From Ascaris suum (Eukaryota; Nematoda; Chromadorea; Rhabditida; Ascarididae): 64,000 bases of DNA. The translations under genes and the position numbers were made by a program. Shown in pieces: positions 23,369 to 36,421 of this stretch. The number at the start of each line of letters is the position of its first letter. Position 1 is the first letter of the stretch. The notes under the pieces were generated by a model. The model was not told where the DNA came from. It was given only the letters and a program-made list of their open reading frames with translations, and ran no database searches. The stretch is taken from contig CM024186.1 in NCBI GenBank assembly GCA_013433145.1, forward strand, positions 3,290,001 to 3,354,000, written 5' to 3'.

Positions 23369-24204
23369 ACTCTCTCGTTGTTCTCGATCTCTACTTTTCG
23401 TGAGGTTTTTTCTTCACTTTTTGAGATTTTCACGTTTACCACCATAGGTAGGTAATACGCTAATGGTTACTTACAGCTTATTTCAAATGCTTATTAAAAG
23501 TAATAGCAACATAATACATACTCGATTAACGTAGTTCCAAAGATGACGTAGAAAATCGATAGAATTTCGATAAGAAACCGCAAATTCGACGAATTCATCG
23601 ATTGCGGCCGAAACTTACTTCTTCAATGAGAACAATTCTAACCAGCAACTAATTGAGTTTTTATAAAATTTATGAGCGTTTCAGCTAAGATTCGGTTTTA
23701 ATCGAATCCCCTCATCGGTAAATAAGATATTCCATTTTGAGCGGATTTCGGCTGCAAATGAACGCTTCTATTCGATCAAAGGATTATCTTTTCATGAGCA
23801 AAAAATTTCTCACTTATAACAACAAAAGGCTAAAAAATTATAAAGCGAAACATTGAAAATCAGAAAGTAAAATTTGAAAGTAATTATTAGATTTGTGGAA
23901 ATTGATTGAAATTATTGAAGTAATTCAATTAAACGCTTTATGGAGGAATTTTAGTGGAAACGATTACTCAGAAGAATTGAGAAGTGATATTTGCATAATA
24001 TAGCACACTTCAAAGCGATTTACGATTTTCGAATATGCTAATTCAGCAATTTTTTTTTGTTTTTTTCAGGCCATGATAAAATACGTATTAAAATGTTTAT
24101 ATCAAACATAAGTGCCTTAAACGCTTTCTCTACCGATATAAGCATCTCGCATCTCCTTACAGAGTGAAAAATGTTTTTTTTGTTTCACAAGTATATCAAT
24201 TATT

Positions 24205-24408
24205 ATAGGTTTTTTTCATGGCAGTAAACGTCGTTATAATGGGGAAAGTTCAGGCCAAAACTCAATGGACAACTGTGCCCCAGATGTGCCCGAGATCTTA
24301 GCAGGTTTTAATTTCTGCTATGAAAACATTATTGAAAATGACAACGATGTGAGGATTCCACAAGCATGCCAGATGGATAAGTTCTCCGGAGTCATTGAGA
24401 CGTTATGA
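24205..24408 (+). CDS. Coding-like frame without a long ATG start (exon or gene fragment)
   Basis: The plus frame runs GFFHGSKRRYNGESSGQNSM, then DNCAPDVPEILAGFNFCYEN, and ends FSGVIETL before a TGA at 24406. The acidic, polar composition is unlike the translated AT-rich DNA around it. A T-rich tract precedes it, so it could be an internal exon. Two more open plus frames follow at 24541-24762 and 25091-25312. They might belong to one broken gene, but no splice joins were convincing and no family was recognised. Confidence 0.25.
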   Translation: MGFFHGSKRRYNGESSGQNSMDNCAPDVPEILAGFNFCYENIIENDNDVRIPQACQMDKFSGVIETL

Positions 24409-25090
24409 CCCCGATAAAAATAAAGATACAACTCTCATACCCTCATTAAAGCTTGCGCATAAACAACAGGCCAAATATGGGGTTATTTTGAAGCTTAAGA
24501 AGCGTGTAGAGGTTGAGCCAGTAACGGTGGGATAAAGAAGATGACCTGTTGTCGCACGAAAGAATGTGGAAAGGATTTGGCGCTCTTGAGCCCATCTGAG
24601 GTTAAAGTCGAACATTATTCAATATTTGATTGGAATCAAATCTCATATGCTAAAAACTCGAATATGCGGTTAAAACATTTGCATATTAAGTTTGATAAAG
24701 TTCACCCGAAACTGGAAATATGGATATATCACATCTTGTATTATATGTTAAGCTCAATGTGATATGAAATTTCGGCGAAAAATCTATCACAACGACTCAA
24801 CTTATCAGCTGGATAAACGTCACTCACGCGAGTTCGAAGATTGATTCGAGCTGTTAGCGAAAAGGATGTTTTTGATACGCTCTAAAACTCACATACCAAT
24901 AGCACAGCTGTTCATAATGCACAAAAGCGAACGTTAAAAAAAAGCTTAAAGAAAAGGAAAATAGTGGCCGCAAAAACACTCATAAGCGGCTATGACAATT
25001 GGGAAAGTGCCATTCAAATGGGCACATGATAGAGATTGTGCTCGATTAAAGTCAAACAGCTATCATTCAAATAATTAAAATTACGCATAA

Positions 25091-25312
25091 ATGATCGAAA
25101 ACTATTTATTGCGAATAGATCGGATATCCAAAAAATCAATCGCATATCCGGATGCGCTAATTTTTGCTCTAAAATCCGTTGAAATTCTCTTCAATAGCTC
25201 TATTGAATACTATCCTTTTTTTGAGGAGGAAAGTTTGCAATCGACATCACTTATAAAAATGCACAATGAATGTAAATTTCTTCGGCAAATAATTGAAAAG
25301 AAATCCCATTGA
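25091..25312 (+). CDS. Short open frame with protein-like composition, 73 aa, unknown
   Basis: ATG-started frame MIENYLLRIDRISKKS, then a leucine-rich middle, EEES, and an end QIIEKKSH. It is a soluble, amphipathic composition with no membrane segment. It may be an exon or part of a decayed gene together with the frame at 24205-24408. No homologue recognised. Confidence 0.2.
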   Translation: MIENYLLRIDRISKKSIAYPDALIFALKSVEILFNSSIEYYPFFEEESLQSTSLIKMHNECKFLRQIIEKKSH

Positions 25313-25912
25313 GGATAATAACATAATGAACAACTCCGAATTCACTACAAAAATATACATCGGCGCTCCGTATAGTTTATATTAGAAGGTTGTGTGTTGT
25401 GTTAATTAACCCCTCCTGTATCATATACAACGTTGATTCGTTTTGAGCTCTATTTCCATATACTCTAATAATGCTATCGAATTCGTTTGACCAACACTTA
25501 CTAATGTGTTTATAAAAGAGGATAATGCAGCAAGACACGGATATATAAGCGGCGTAGCCGAATTCAAATCCCAGAACGGAGCGATGAAAGAGAGGAGCCA
25601 AATCTAAAATACTAGAATCGAGCGATGGAACGGCAGAAAAGTCGTAACCTTTTTATGCCAAAGAAAATTTTTTTTTGTCAGGGTGGGACAAGAACTGATG
25701 AAAAGTCTCACATTATCGGCCAAATACCGAGGAAACGGAATCCTTAGCGCCTGTCTTAGAGTGGAGACGCACTCCGCTAATTCTTACTTTGTGGTCTCCG
25801 TCAATCAACCAACAGACTATATACCCCTTCATCTCCTTCTAAAAAACATCACAACATTCTTCACGAACTTCAAGAACTTCGAAAGCTTTATAAATGCGAA
25901 ACAGCTTTTTGG

Positions 25913-25918
25913 TTTATT
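25913..25918 (-). terminator. Possible cdk8 polyadenylation signal AATAAA
   Basis: AATAAA on the minus strand, about 367 bases past the cdk8 stop codon. It is the first canonical hexamer I see on this strand downstream of the gene. In such AT-rich DNA the hexamer is common by chance, so the call is weak. Confidence 0.25.
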
Positions 25919-26284
25919 CACACCCGACAATAATTAAACACACCATACATCAACACATCTGAATAACATAACTTGCACAAAAATACAATACGTTTTAGTG
26001 AGATGACTTCTTCTAAACAATGTACATAACAGAAAGTGGAAACCATTTTGTAAACATCGTTTCAATATCGAATATACCTACAGAGGTAATAAAATATACC
26101 TACTTCTGAATAAATGATGTCATGTTACCTTCCCCGAGGAATAAATACCAGTCCTTTTCGACCATCCTTTCAATAAAGATAAAAGTCGGAAAGGCCATCT
26201 GACATTTTCACTCTTCAGCTATCAAGTCACGTGACTGACAATTGACACAGATATTGTAAAAAGGAAACTGAGGTGAATCATAGA

Positions 26285-29200
26285 TCATTGATACCGTGGC
26301 TGCATAGGACCCCACTGCTGCTGTTGTTGCATGATATACTGACCCTGTTGTGGTGGCATCATTTCCTGACCAGGCTGTGGTACCATCATTCCACCTAAAT
26401 AATATCCACGAACATTTCATCCATACTCTGAATCCACTAAATTAACATTTTAAATACAAAGATTTTGTGTTGCATCCATCAAAATTTCATTTTCAATAAT
26501 AACAAACATTTGAGCTAAATATCGACAAGCACTACCTATATCACTTTCAACGATTCCAAATAGCAAAACTTGAAACACCGCCTTAGCCGCTCACTTCAGC
26601 TAATCTAATTCAGCTACTGCTAGCAAAAACTTCCTTCCAAATGAAGTTCACGACCCTCAACAGTTTCTACGTTCCGTTCCACCGCAGAAGTTTTCTATTC
26701 GACGAGATAGGATGAAATACATGAAATAAAACATCACTAATTATGCCCGACGTCAAGCTATCGTCAACGATTTTCAAAAAAATTTCACTCGAAAATTTAA
26801 TTCACTACGAAGCAGTAAAAAAAAATTTTTTTTTTGACGACCTAAACTGAATGCAAATCACACAAAAACGAGAGCGACAACACTTACTGGTTTGTTGCAT
26901 GAGACGACCATTTTGATCCATATATTGCATTTGTGGGCGCATTGGCTGCATCATAGATGCCTGAGGGGCCATTTGCGGGTGAGGACCGGCCATTGGCTGT
27001 TCGCCCATCATTGACTGTCCACTAGCACTCATCATCTGCTGACCCATTCCTGGAAGACTCTCTTATTAGAAATTTCTTAAAGCCAAATTTTGATTTTTTT
27101 TTCTCAAACCTCTCAATAAAATGTCATATGGAAGTTTAGCTACTAGAAAATCACACTGATACTCGGTAGATTAGCTATACGATCGACATACTCTCAGTGA
27201 CAAATGTTTCCATGCCATATCAGTAATGCTCATTCTACTCAATAAATTGATAAAAGTGAATTTTCCTTTGAATTCTATGCGAGACATACAAATATTAAAT
27301 ACTTCCAACCTTATTTATTAAAAATAATCGAAAACACTTAAAAGACTAAATCGCTTCACGAAGCACCTAAACACTCAGAAATAAACCAAAAATTACTTAG
27401 ATAATTGCACTCAATATTTAAAATTAAATCAAAAACAAAGACAAATACTTACACAGATGAATAGATAACTGTACTCAACAATCGGAAAATATCTCCGAAT
27501 GATATGCACAATCGTTATACGTCTCAATGACATGGGGGCCGTTCCGGTCACTCTCGGAATTAATTCAAAAACAATTTAACCAAATAAGTTCCTCTACCAA
27601 TATTCGTTTAAAAAAACATTCCCGCAATCAAAATCGCCGCTAAGACATATTAGTCATAATTTTATAAGGCATTTGGTTGAGATAACGAGACTATCATAGA
27701 GAGGAAATAGATTAAAATTTGTGTATTTGAGATACGGCCGAGCACGACTGCGCTCAATTGGAATCGGCAATGGACAGAAAGCAATTTACCTGGTTGCATC
27801 ATTTGTTGTTGATACGAAGAAGGTATCATCGACTGCTGAGTTGACATCTGCATTGGTCGCGGTGCCATTTGTGTTTGTGCCGCTCCACTCATTTGCTGGC
27901 CCATACCCATTTGTGACTGCTATAAACTTATATAATCATTCATTATCAATACAAAATCATACCTACAAAAATGTCTAGATAATACTCGCTTCAAGCATTC
28001 GTAACCTTAGATGTGCGGTGAAAAATTCCGAAGCGGAAATGGAGAGACGGGATGGGAGCGTAATTCTGAACGAATGCGAAGCACTATCTACTAATGATAA
28101 AAAGAAGAGAACGAAAAAGAAACATGAGAAATTTCGGGCCCTGAGCGAAATTTTGCATGAAAAGTTGAGAACGATAAACAGATGAAGTCGCAAATTGACA
28201 ATTTCTTATTGCTTCTATTCAAACGTTTTCTGCTACTATACCCTCTGGAAGCTTAAGAGATACTGGTATCTTGAGCCAATGAGAAATGACCGCTCCACCT
28301 CTACAGCCACTTTGACCGTCAAAGGTTTAAATCTATACCACCTAATGGCATTCCACTGAACAACATCTTTCCTCACTGCCAAAAACACTTTCATTTGTCA
28401 GCAAAACAGTCAGAAGACTGCACAGACCAACCAGGAGAGAAAAACTGCGAGAAGAAAAAATCAGACATCTGATCACCTACCTTGCCGGTAAAGGACCACC
28501 ACGCATCCTGCGTATGGAAGCATTATCCGATTCATACACGAGATCTGTCCCCTCCCCTCCTCAGTTCCTGACTTTTATCTGCGATTGTTAACTCGGCGCC
28601 CACAGCTGTGCGTTGTAAACTGGTAAAGGAGGTAGGAACATTCCGATCTGTGGCAAGGAATGCTACCCAAGTAAAATATGTTGCAAGTTAGCCTGTGTAA
28701 GAAGGGAAATAATCCTGCCATAAGGTCAAAAAAAAAGAAAGAAAAAAGAAAGAACTGAACAATAAGGTATTGCACTACCTGATAGACGTTCGGCTGCTGA
28801 CCGATGATATGCTGTTGATGTTGTGTGTATTGCATTTGTTGTAACTGGGGGTTCATATGCTGTGGCTGCATCATCGGACCGTGTGGTTGCTGCTCGAATG
28901 CTACCGAAGCTTTTGCGTTCATTGAAGTTCCTGAACCAACCGCTGGATACTCCCCTCCGCCACCTCCTGTGAACATACCGCCTGTCGGAGCGTTCACTAT
29001 TGTTTCCATCTAAAAATATCTTTTTCATAGACATCAGCAAGTATTCATAGTGAGTACAGATATTCCTCAACGGAACCGAAATTACCAACAGCATGATAAA
29101 GAAGGAGAGAAATGGGGGTCTTCTCGTATCTCCACCGCATCTGTTTCGCGGCACCCGTCTTTCCTAACTCTTACTGAGGTTATTTAATTAAAAGCGTAAT

Positions 29201-31911
29201 TATTAAAGATCAGCAGCATGGAAATGAGGCAGAAAAGCACTTGCGCAATTGGGTTATTTACAGGCTCATATTTTTTACATATTACCGCTGGATACGAAAG
29301 AAAACAGCCTTATGTATGTGCAAATAGCACTTCATTGATGTGTAGTGGCAAGAACATTAAACACATAGAAGGGATATCAAGTGTCGGAGAGAGGAATACT
29401 CCTCTAGCATCCAATTATTCAAACTCCCCTCCACGAGCACAACTGAAACAAGTTGGAAAGAAAATCGAGCTTTCACTGAAAATCGTTTCAATGCATGCAA
29501 AGAGGCAAAGATAATTTGTGATAAGAAACCAATTTCTAGAGAACCCTTGAAACGAACCTGAGGTTGCGTTGGGGGCATTTGTTGGCTCTGCTGCATACGC
29601 ATCTTTTTCGCTGCTGGTTCCATGATCGGTTGCTGTGGATGAACGCCAATCGCCTTAAATTAAACCACCATGTACCTTAGTTGTAACTTTTGCCTTCCCA
29701 CTTATAGAAATTTCCAAGGATACATGCAATGCAAACGCGAACATGCTGACAAGTTATGATCAAGAGAGAGTGATCGGATTAGCGGTACCAATATGACGCC
29801 AAAATTTCGATGCTTCACCTTCCCACAGCTATGCTGCTCTCATTCCCCTTCCTTTGTTTCCTTGCCGGATCTGTTGCCGGCGAATTCAACAACCTTGCTG
29901 AACTGGCATTATCCTCGCCAAATTTATTCCTCCCCCCTTCGCCTCTCTTAGTCCGCATTTCGTTTTCCTAGATTCAATCAGTTTTGATTGCCATGCAATC
30001 AATGATAACCTCTGGTCTCCGATGATAGCAACGCATGCCTAGTCGGAAGTAGCAAAACACTCACTTACCTTAGTACAGGCCAAACAAAGTTATACATTTC
30101 CGTTAAAAAGGAAATTACACAATACATTCGCCACTCAGCCATAGAAGATACGATCGTCGACCGAGCAAACGCCGCCTTTCTTTCGAAGCCAAGAAAGAGA
30201 CCATCGACCTTTCAGAAAACTGCACCTTCTCAGTTTATCTTTCAGAAAGCTTTCACTTTGCAGGTAAATATGCCTTCTAATGATTTATCTATCTCCAGGC
30301 GATGCTATTTGCTTTAAAAAAATGGACCCTAAAAGTAATAAATGCAAAAAGTTCACATCTTCCGCATTAGCACAACGAGTAAAGCGAGAACGAACTTGCT
30401 GTTGACTTTGTTGAGGTGGAGGCGCTTGTTGTGTTTTAGATGCCGACGCGCTTTTATCATCGTTTTCATCGGATAGAAACTCTCGTTTCGGATAAGGAAT
30501 ATCACATCCACTAAACACATCGGCCGTTGGACGTGGATCTTCCTAAACTCAATCTCTAAGAACAATTTTAAACGAATCATCAAGAAATAACAGACGCAAA
30601 GGTCCCAGCAAAATAACAATACAAAATTGAGATTTTTTTTTCTGGAAAAACAGGTTCCTTAGTAAGGAACCTATTTTACCAAAGATACCTGTCTAGCAAT
30701 AATGTTTTGTTAAATAGTGGATGGATGAGAAACTGTTAAATGGATGAAAACCTGTTAAAAAAGACGAACAATAGTGGATGGATGAGAGATTTTTTGCAAT
30801 AATGTTTTGCACATATTGAGGGTAAAAATTTTTTTAAACACTGCGAAAAATAGCTAACAGCTATTAAATTCAGATTCTCAATGGACAATACCTTAAAGTA
30901 ATGGTCATCCATAGCATCTTGTGCGGTCACTCGTTTAATTGGGTCCATTGTGAGCAATCGTTGAAGCAAAGAGAACGATCGTGTATCCGCTTTGATCTTG
31001 TGCTTATCCATATACCTCTGTAGGGTACAATTCGCATAACTGCAACGTATAATTTATTATATACAATTGATAAATACTGCATTCATATTCTGAGTGAGAA
31101 AAAATGCTGAAAAAATATGGGCATGCCATATCGCTGATCAATTCCCCTGAAAAAGCCGAAAAAGTTTTCTTCCAACAATTTCTAAGTTTTTCGACATCAT
31201 TATTATCACAAAGACGTATTAAAAACTTGATTTAGGATAAATGCTTCAAATTTCTAAAACTTTTTCAAAAATAGACTCAAAAAGTATTTGATGATAGAAA
31301 GGAAAGAAAGTGGGGAAAAACAGACAAGGATAGAACAACTGACTATAAAATCCCTTCTTCACATTTTGGTTAGTGGCTGGAATCACCGATCTGATACTGG
31401 TTTCATTTATAAGTTAAACAATAAAAAACAAATAGAAACTAACTTAGCACGTTTAAAATCTTGTGTTAGCTTCTGATACTCGGGCATTTTCTTTAAATCT
31501 TGCCAATCTGACTCCGATGGATATCCCATTACCGTGAAAATTCGATTTAACTGATCCTGATGATATGGACTTGACGCTTTTATATCCTCCTCACGACAAA
31601 AGAAGACTGGCTCCGATGTAAGAAGTTCAGCGAATATACATCCTATCGCCCAAATATCGATTGCCTGCAATTATCAATTTTGAGTACCTCATCAAATGCT
31701 TTGGGAAAGTTTGCGAGGTATATAATCGATTCGTAGAAACTGAGTGTTTTCTAGCTAGTAATGAGTCAGTGTGGCAACACTTAAGCCACAAGTTTGGGTC
31801 TCGCGTGAAAACACGTCTCCACTCTCTGAATTAAAGTACAAGTGATTGCTTAGTTAAGGCCGACTACATTACGACAACTGCCACACGTGAATATAAATTA
31901 TATACATATAT

Positions 31912-31999
<88 letters not shown>

Positions 32000-34900
32000 T
32001 GCAGGAAGCATTTGCACACACGTGCAAAAGAGAATAAAAACGATGCAAGAGTAATATTATCCGAGAAAGCAGATTCGTATCAACATCAAAAAGCTCTTCA
32101 AAGTTGTCTGACAAACGTTCAGCGGAAAATTAATCCACGAAGTAAAGAACTGCAAAGCTTACTGCTACCATACTTTAGTATAGTGCTTGGCGCCTAACAA
32201 CAGCTCCGGAGCACGATACCAAAAGGTTACAACCACAGGATCGAGTTCAGCCAGCGGTTTCAATGGATTATGAAATATCCTCGCAAATCCCATATCCGCA
32301 ATTTTCACTCTGTAAGCAAGATCACATCACACATATAGCGCAATAATCTCTTTACGCAAACATTTTCAATTTCACCTTATCATCAAGGCACTTTACACTT
32401 GCTGCCGACTCAGAAACAAGAACGGAAGACTGGCAGAAGATTTCCGTTATTAGAGATTCACGAAAGACTTCACTGAGATAAATCCCTATCAAATCTTTCA
32501 TTCATTTTTCAGCCAGATGGTATAACACCGGCAACAGTTAGATACAAAGAATAGATGCTTAAACAAATAACAAACAGCAATTAATATTTCTCACACTCTC
32601 AGCGTCATCTGAAAGCACGGCTCTCGACCGATCAGCTATCACATTCAGCATTGAGTCAAAAACCAGCCTGATATAAAAATCTGGAATGGCTGCATCACTC
32701 CGATGTAGAAAAGATTGAATCTACTATATCACTTGAATGTTTGGATGAAAAACCACCACAGAAGCTATAACAAAAGAATATCTTTGCAAAAAAAATTTGC
32801 AGAAATTTCTGCCCATTAATCTTAAGCTATTCTACTATATTTTAGTGCCACTCATATGTAAGCAGATTCTATCAGTAATCTCGTCCATCCCTCCCTTTCC
32901 TTCACTTATCGCCAGTCAACACCCCGATATTTCTCAACAGGATTTCAAGTCCTGTTCCAGAACTCATTTTCGAGATTCTTTAGAATATTCTGATTAGGTC
33001 TTAGAACGGAAGCCTACCTGAAAAGGCATAATTCGGGAAGATAGCGGGCAGAGAACTTCCCTCATTCCCTTTCCGCATTTCTTGCTAAGATGTGCGCTTA
33101 AAAGGAAAGCAGGACCGATTTACCTCCATAACATCTCAGTACAGTGTTCGACAATGCTATAGCTTCCGAACTATCAAACACATAGTTTAACCAGGAAATA
33201 AATAAAAAATTACCTTCCACGTTCGACGCCTGGACCTTCGCCCATCACCAGTATATTCGCGGGTTTCAAATCTCGATGGAGAATCCAATTGGAATGTAAG
33301 TAATGAATACCATCAAGTATTTGATAAAGAAGGCTCTTCACCATACCCTGAAAGACTTCAGGTCCATCAGAATCCATTTTCCGATTCGACTTCCAGTGTT
33401 CATATATTCCTTCTCTGCTTTGCCAGAATCGTTTTCTTTTTCATACGACGGAAGGAGACTTTCTATTAGAGACAAGCGCGGAAAGAAGAAAGGCTCCAAT
33501 TTGGAAAAAAGGTTGCGGGGAGAGAGCGCTTAAAATTGGGGCACGTGGATCTTGTGAATCTTCCAAAGAAGCTTTGGAAACATGAGAGCGACAGATGCAA
33601 ATTTATAAAGCAGGTTCCCTAAAAATAACAAATCAAAGATTTTTCAGGAAACAGCCTCATCCTCTTTGTTAAGCTACGAGCTATTGCTATTGACCGCTGA
33701 GGACAAAGTGGCAGCTTTGAAGAAGGAAAAGAGGAACCTTCGGTACGAGAACAGGTTGCTTCTTCTGCTTGGCTGCCCGATGAAATTTTATGATATGCCA
33801 GAGATCATGTTCCGCGTAATCGAATAACAACCACACTTTACGCTCGCTTGTAAGGAAAACCCTTTGCAATTTTATTAGATTAGGATGCCTGAAACGTGTT
33901 TATAAGTTAGCACAACATTTTGGCACATATGCGATAGGAACGGACTTTTCGTTGGCTCTCTTGGATTTGCAAGACCGGACGGAGCGTAGTACCTCTAACC
34001 TGCGCCGAATATGCCGTTAGCGCACAGAACTCACATTTCAAATGTTATTTTCACGTAGGCTGAAGGGAAACAATATGGTGGCTAACTATAGTTTAAACGT
34101 TTCTATGAGGTTGGAAGCATGAGCCCTCCCTTCCTTTGCAGGCAATATGATGTGTTGGAACAGTAAAACAAGTAGTTAGAATTTACAGCTGTGAAGTGAT
34201 GCAACACTCGGAAGACGTTTTTGTTGCCCCTCACATCATGTGTTCTTCCTTCGTAAGCCTCAGTGAGCCGTTCGCTTGAGAGGAAAGAAGAGAATTCCCA
34301 ACCGTTACGCCTTAACGTTCAGGACTGCGACGGAATTCTCTCTGCCATGCAAATGGGCATTGTTTATGCTAATATCTCCTTCCCGGCCAAGTTCACCGAA
34401 GTATCCAACAATATTTTGCCACTCAAAAAGCTGCCAGGAAATCGAAAAAAAAAAGTAAAACAGGTACTTGAGTTCTCTAAGAAGAGCAATTTCGCGGCAA
34501 GCAGACATCGAAAATCCCTGCCCTTCGATCAGTTTTAGCGCGAATTCCTTCGCACCATTCTTTGCTATCTGTTCTGGATGTCTCGGTTGTGCTTTATAAA
34601 CATGTCCATAAGTACCTCGACCAACCTGAATATTAGAACATTTCTCACTCAAACGAACAACACTTCTATTGACGGACATTTATTCTCAACGAAAACGGGA
34701 ACATGTGGTGCGCATAACACGACCATAACAACTTTAACTTAGGCCATGAATAGGAAACTGTGGTCAGGGAAGCTAAAAGGAAGGAACCGAGTGATTAGGT
34801 GTGGGAGGAGGGTCACGCTTTTCGCCAAGTTTTTTGTACAGGGGAATTTGAACTTTGGTGAATCTTTCAAGTGAGTTGTATTTAAGAGTTTTCTTGACAA

Positions 34901-35029
34901 GGTGGAAAACGTCATCAATAAAAGAGTGCAACTTAGAGAAATATTTACCTTAGATCCCTCAAATGAATAGAGATCTTCGACACGTTCGCGGGTTTTAACC
35001 AACTCCTCTTTGAATTGATAATCGATCAT
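26285..35029 (-). CDS. cdk8: Cyclin-dependent kinase 8 (Mediator kinase module), 13 coding exons, 634 aa
   Basis: Serine/threonine kinase that, with cyclin C, MED12 and MED13, forms the nuclear kinase module of Mediator. Exons read 35029-34949, 34625-34468, 33888-33738, 33347-33214, 32309-32174, 31664-31444, 31039-30892, 30542-30396, 29653-29558, 29009-28779, 27919-27790, 27049-26888, 26394-26285. All borders are GT-AG and phases join without a break. Seen in the protein: glycine loop GRGTYG (29-34), catalytic Lys58, helix SMSACRE (66-72) with Glu72, HRDLKPAN (154-161), DMG instead of DFG (180-182), then [17 protein letters not shown] and DMG mark CDK8/CDK19 rather than cell-cycle CDKs. The kinase domain covers about residues 21-337. 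The tail (344-634) is rich in Gln, Met and Pro and carries a short basic patch KKMRM, like the Caenorhabditis protein. The start fits the family: [10 protein letters not shown], then RERVEDL. No key residue is missing. Exon 8's donor (CAA/GTTCGT) is the weakest join. Confidence 0.95.
31915..31996. repeat. (AT)n array in intron 5 of cdk8
   Basis: 82 bases of TA repeats between cdk8 exons 5 and 6. Confidence 0.98.
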
Positions 35030-35050
35030 GAGCTGGAGCGCTTATCCTAT

Positions 35051-35052
35051 CT
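35051..35052 (-). promoter_or_regulatory. Splice acceptor just upstream of the cdk8 start (probable trans-splice site)
   Basis: On the minus strand the sequence CTTTCAG ends here, 21 bases before the cdk8 ATG at 35029. No upstream coding exon of CDK8 is expected, because residue 1 already matches the family N-terminus. An acceptor this close to a start codon fits spliced-leader addition in nematodes. A cis-spliced 5' UTR exon beyond the AT array at 35135-35222 is the alternative. Confidence 0.5.
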
Positions 35053-35131
35053 GAAAGTCCCTTTAAATTAGATATTAAAGATGCAAATATAAGAGCAAGT
35101 AGCGAATATAATAAAATGGACATACCTAGGA

Positions 35132-35134
<3 letters not shown>

Positions 35135-35222
<88 letters not shown>
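35135..35222. repeat. (AT)n array just upstream of cdk8
   Basis: 88 bases of TA repeats about 80 bases upstream of the acceptor that precedes the cdk8 start; it lies in the presumed promoter or 5' UTR intron. Confidence 0.98.
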
Positions 35223-35225
<3 letters not shown>

Positions 35226-35967
35226 CAGAGAAGACCATCTTAAACGCAATTTAGTAATTATGGGGATTTCTAGATCCGCATTTGGTCGGTCCATGGTCCC
35301 TGTCCACTAAAAAATGGAATATTTTGTTAATTTTTATTCATACGTCCCAAAGCAAGGAAACTACTGAATTCCGCAAAAAATATGAGTTGAAGTGGAAGTG
35401 CTCAGCTTCTAGATGGCTATTTTATACGCGACAAGGCTTCACAGTTTAGTTCATTTGGCTTCATGACCGTGCAAAAATCTTTCAAGTATTGAACAAGATT
35501 ATTGAACAAAAATATATCTCACAAATTCAGAGCGTAACTGGTCGCTATGACCTCGTTTGGCGCGTCATAAACCACACTGAATGAAACAAGCACGGTGGGG
35601 AACGCATCCAACAAAACAACCCGTGCTTTACCACAACTCTTGTGAAGCACAAAATTAAAGCTCCGACGTTGATTTTCCCAAAGACGTTAACTCCTACTAA
35701 CTGTGGCTCTGGAAGAAAAGCCGTCAACTCCTTCATGCGGACTCCTGCAGCAAGGAGCTGACTGATGGAGTCGACTCCGAAGACCGATATGCAATCGAGT
35801 TCGGAGCCGATTCATCGGGATCAACCCCCGAAATCGCCTATTGCTGTCCACAACTTGTAATGATCAGCTGCATACGCTCAGAGAGAAAATTGCAAGGTTA
35901 AAAAACTCCACGTTCTCGGAAAACTCTCGAAGGTTGTGCTGGAAAAGCGTCTTCAGACCAAACATCA

Positions 35968-36037
35968 AAAAATAAACTAATGAATAAACGAGTGAATACA
36001 TAAATAAATGAATAAATAAATAAATAAATAAATAAAC
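35968..36037. repeat. (AAAT)n array
   Basis: Tetranucleotide AATA/AAAT repeats, nearly pure from 36001. Confidence 0.9.
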
Positions 36038-36199
36038 TTAGAGCATAACACAAACCTAACTAAAACTTTCTGGTGAACGAACAACTTACATGTTGAAAGT
36101 TTCGCGCATAGGGTCAGATTATCACTCAGATGTAAAATGCTATGCATTCGAAATCCGCACTAGAATCGTTTTGCTTCGATAATTCAACCTCTCCTCCAT

Positions 36200-36421
36200 T
36201 TAATCAAGCAAGTCAGTGCCTTGAAACTTGCTCACCTTTATTTTTTGCCTCTCAAATGGCCCACCATCGCTAGATCGCGTTACCCTTCTTACAATCCAAC
36301 GATTAAAAACATATTTGCTGCCCTCATTGCACTTCGCATACACTTCTTGGCAAGACTCCAAGACGGAATTCAGGGGAGCACATTTTGACGCAAAAAAAAG
36401 CGGCAGCAAATTTCGGTTCAT
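36200..36421 (-). CDS. Small cysteine-containing open frame, 73 aa, unknown
   Basis: The minus frame starts MNRNLLPLFFASKCAPL with a mildly hydrophobic N-terminus, then three Cys, a WIVRR stretch and a polar end. GC content is clearly above the flanks. A donor-like AGG/GTAACG follows WIVRR, so the coding part may stop there and continue in an unseen exon. It lies 1.2 kb upstream of cdk8 on the same strand. The overlapping plus frame (36228-36467) is less protein-like. Confidence 0.3.
   Translation of the reverse strand: MNRNLLPLFFASKCAPLNSVLESCQEVYAKCNEGSKYVFNRWIVRRVTRSSDGGPFERQKIKVSKFQGTDLLD

Noticed and set aside
27975..28193. Minus frame in the cdk8 intron between exons 10 and 11
   Set aside because: It is intronic, joins neither exon in phase and has no similarity to the CDK8 tail.
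28726..29154. Minus frame overlapping cdk8 exon 10
   Set aside because: It is the other reading frame of exon 10, Arg-rich as a shadow of Gln/Met codons.
34263..34538. Plus frame opposite cdk8 exon 2
   Set aside because: Antisense shadow of the kinase N-lobe exon.
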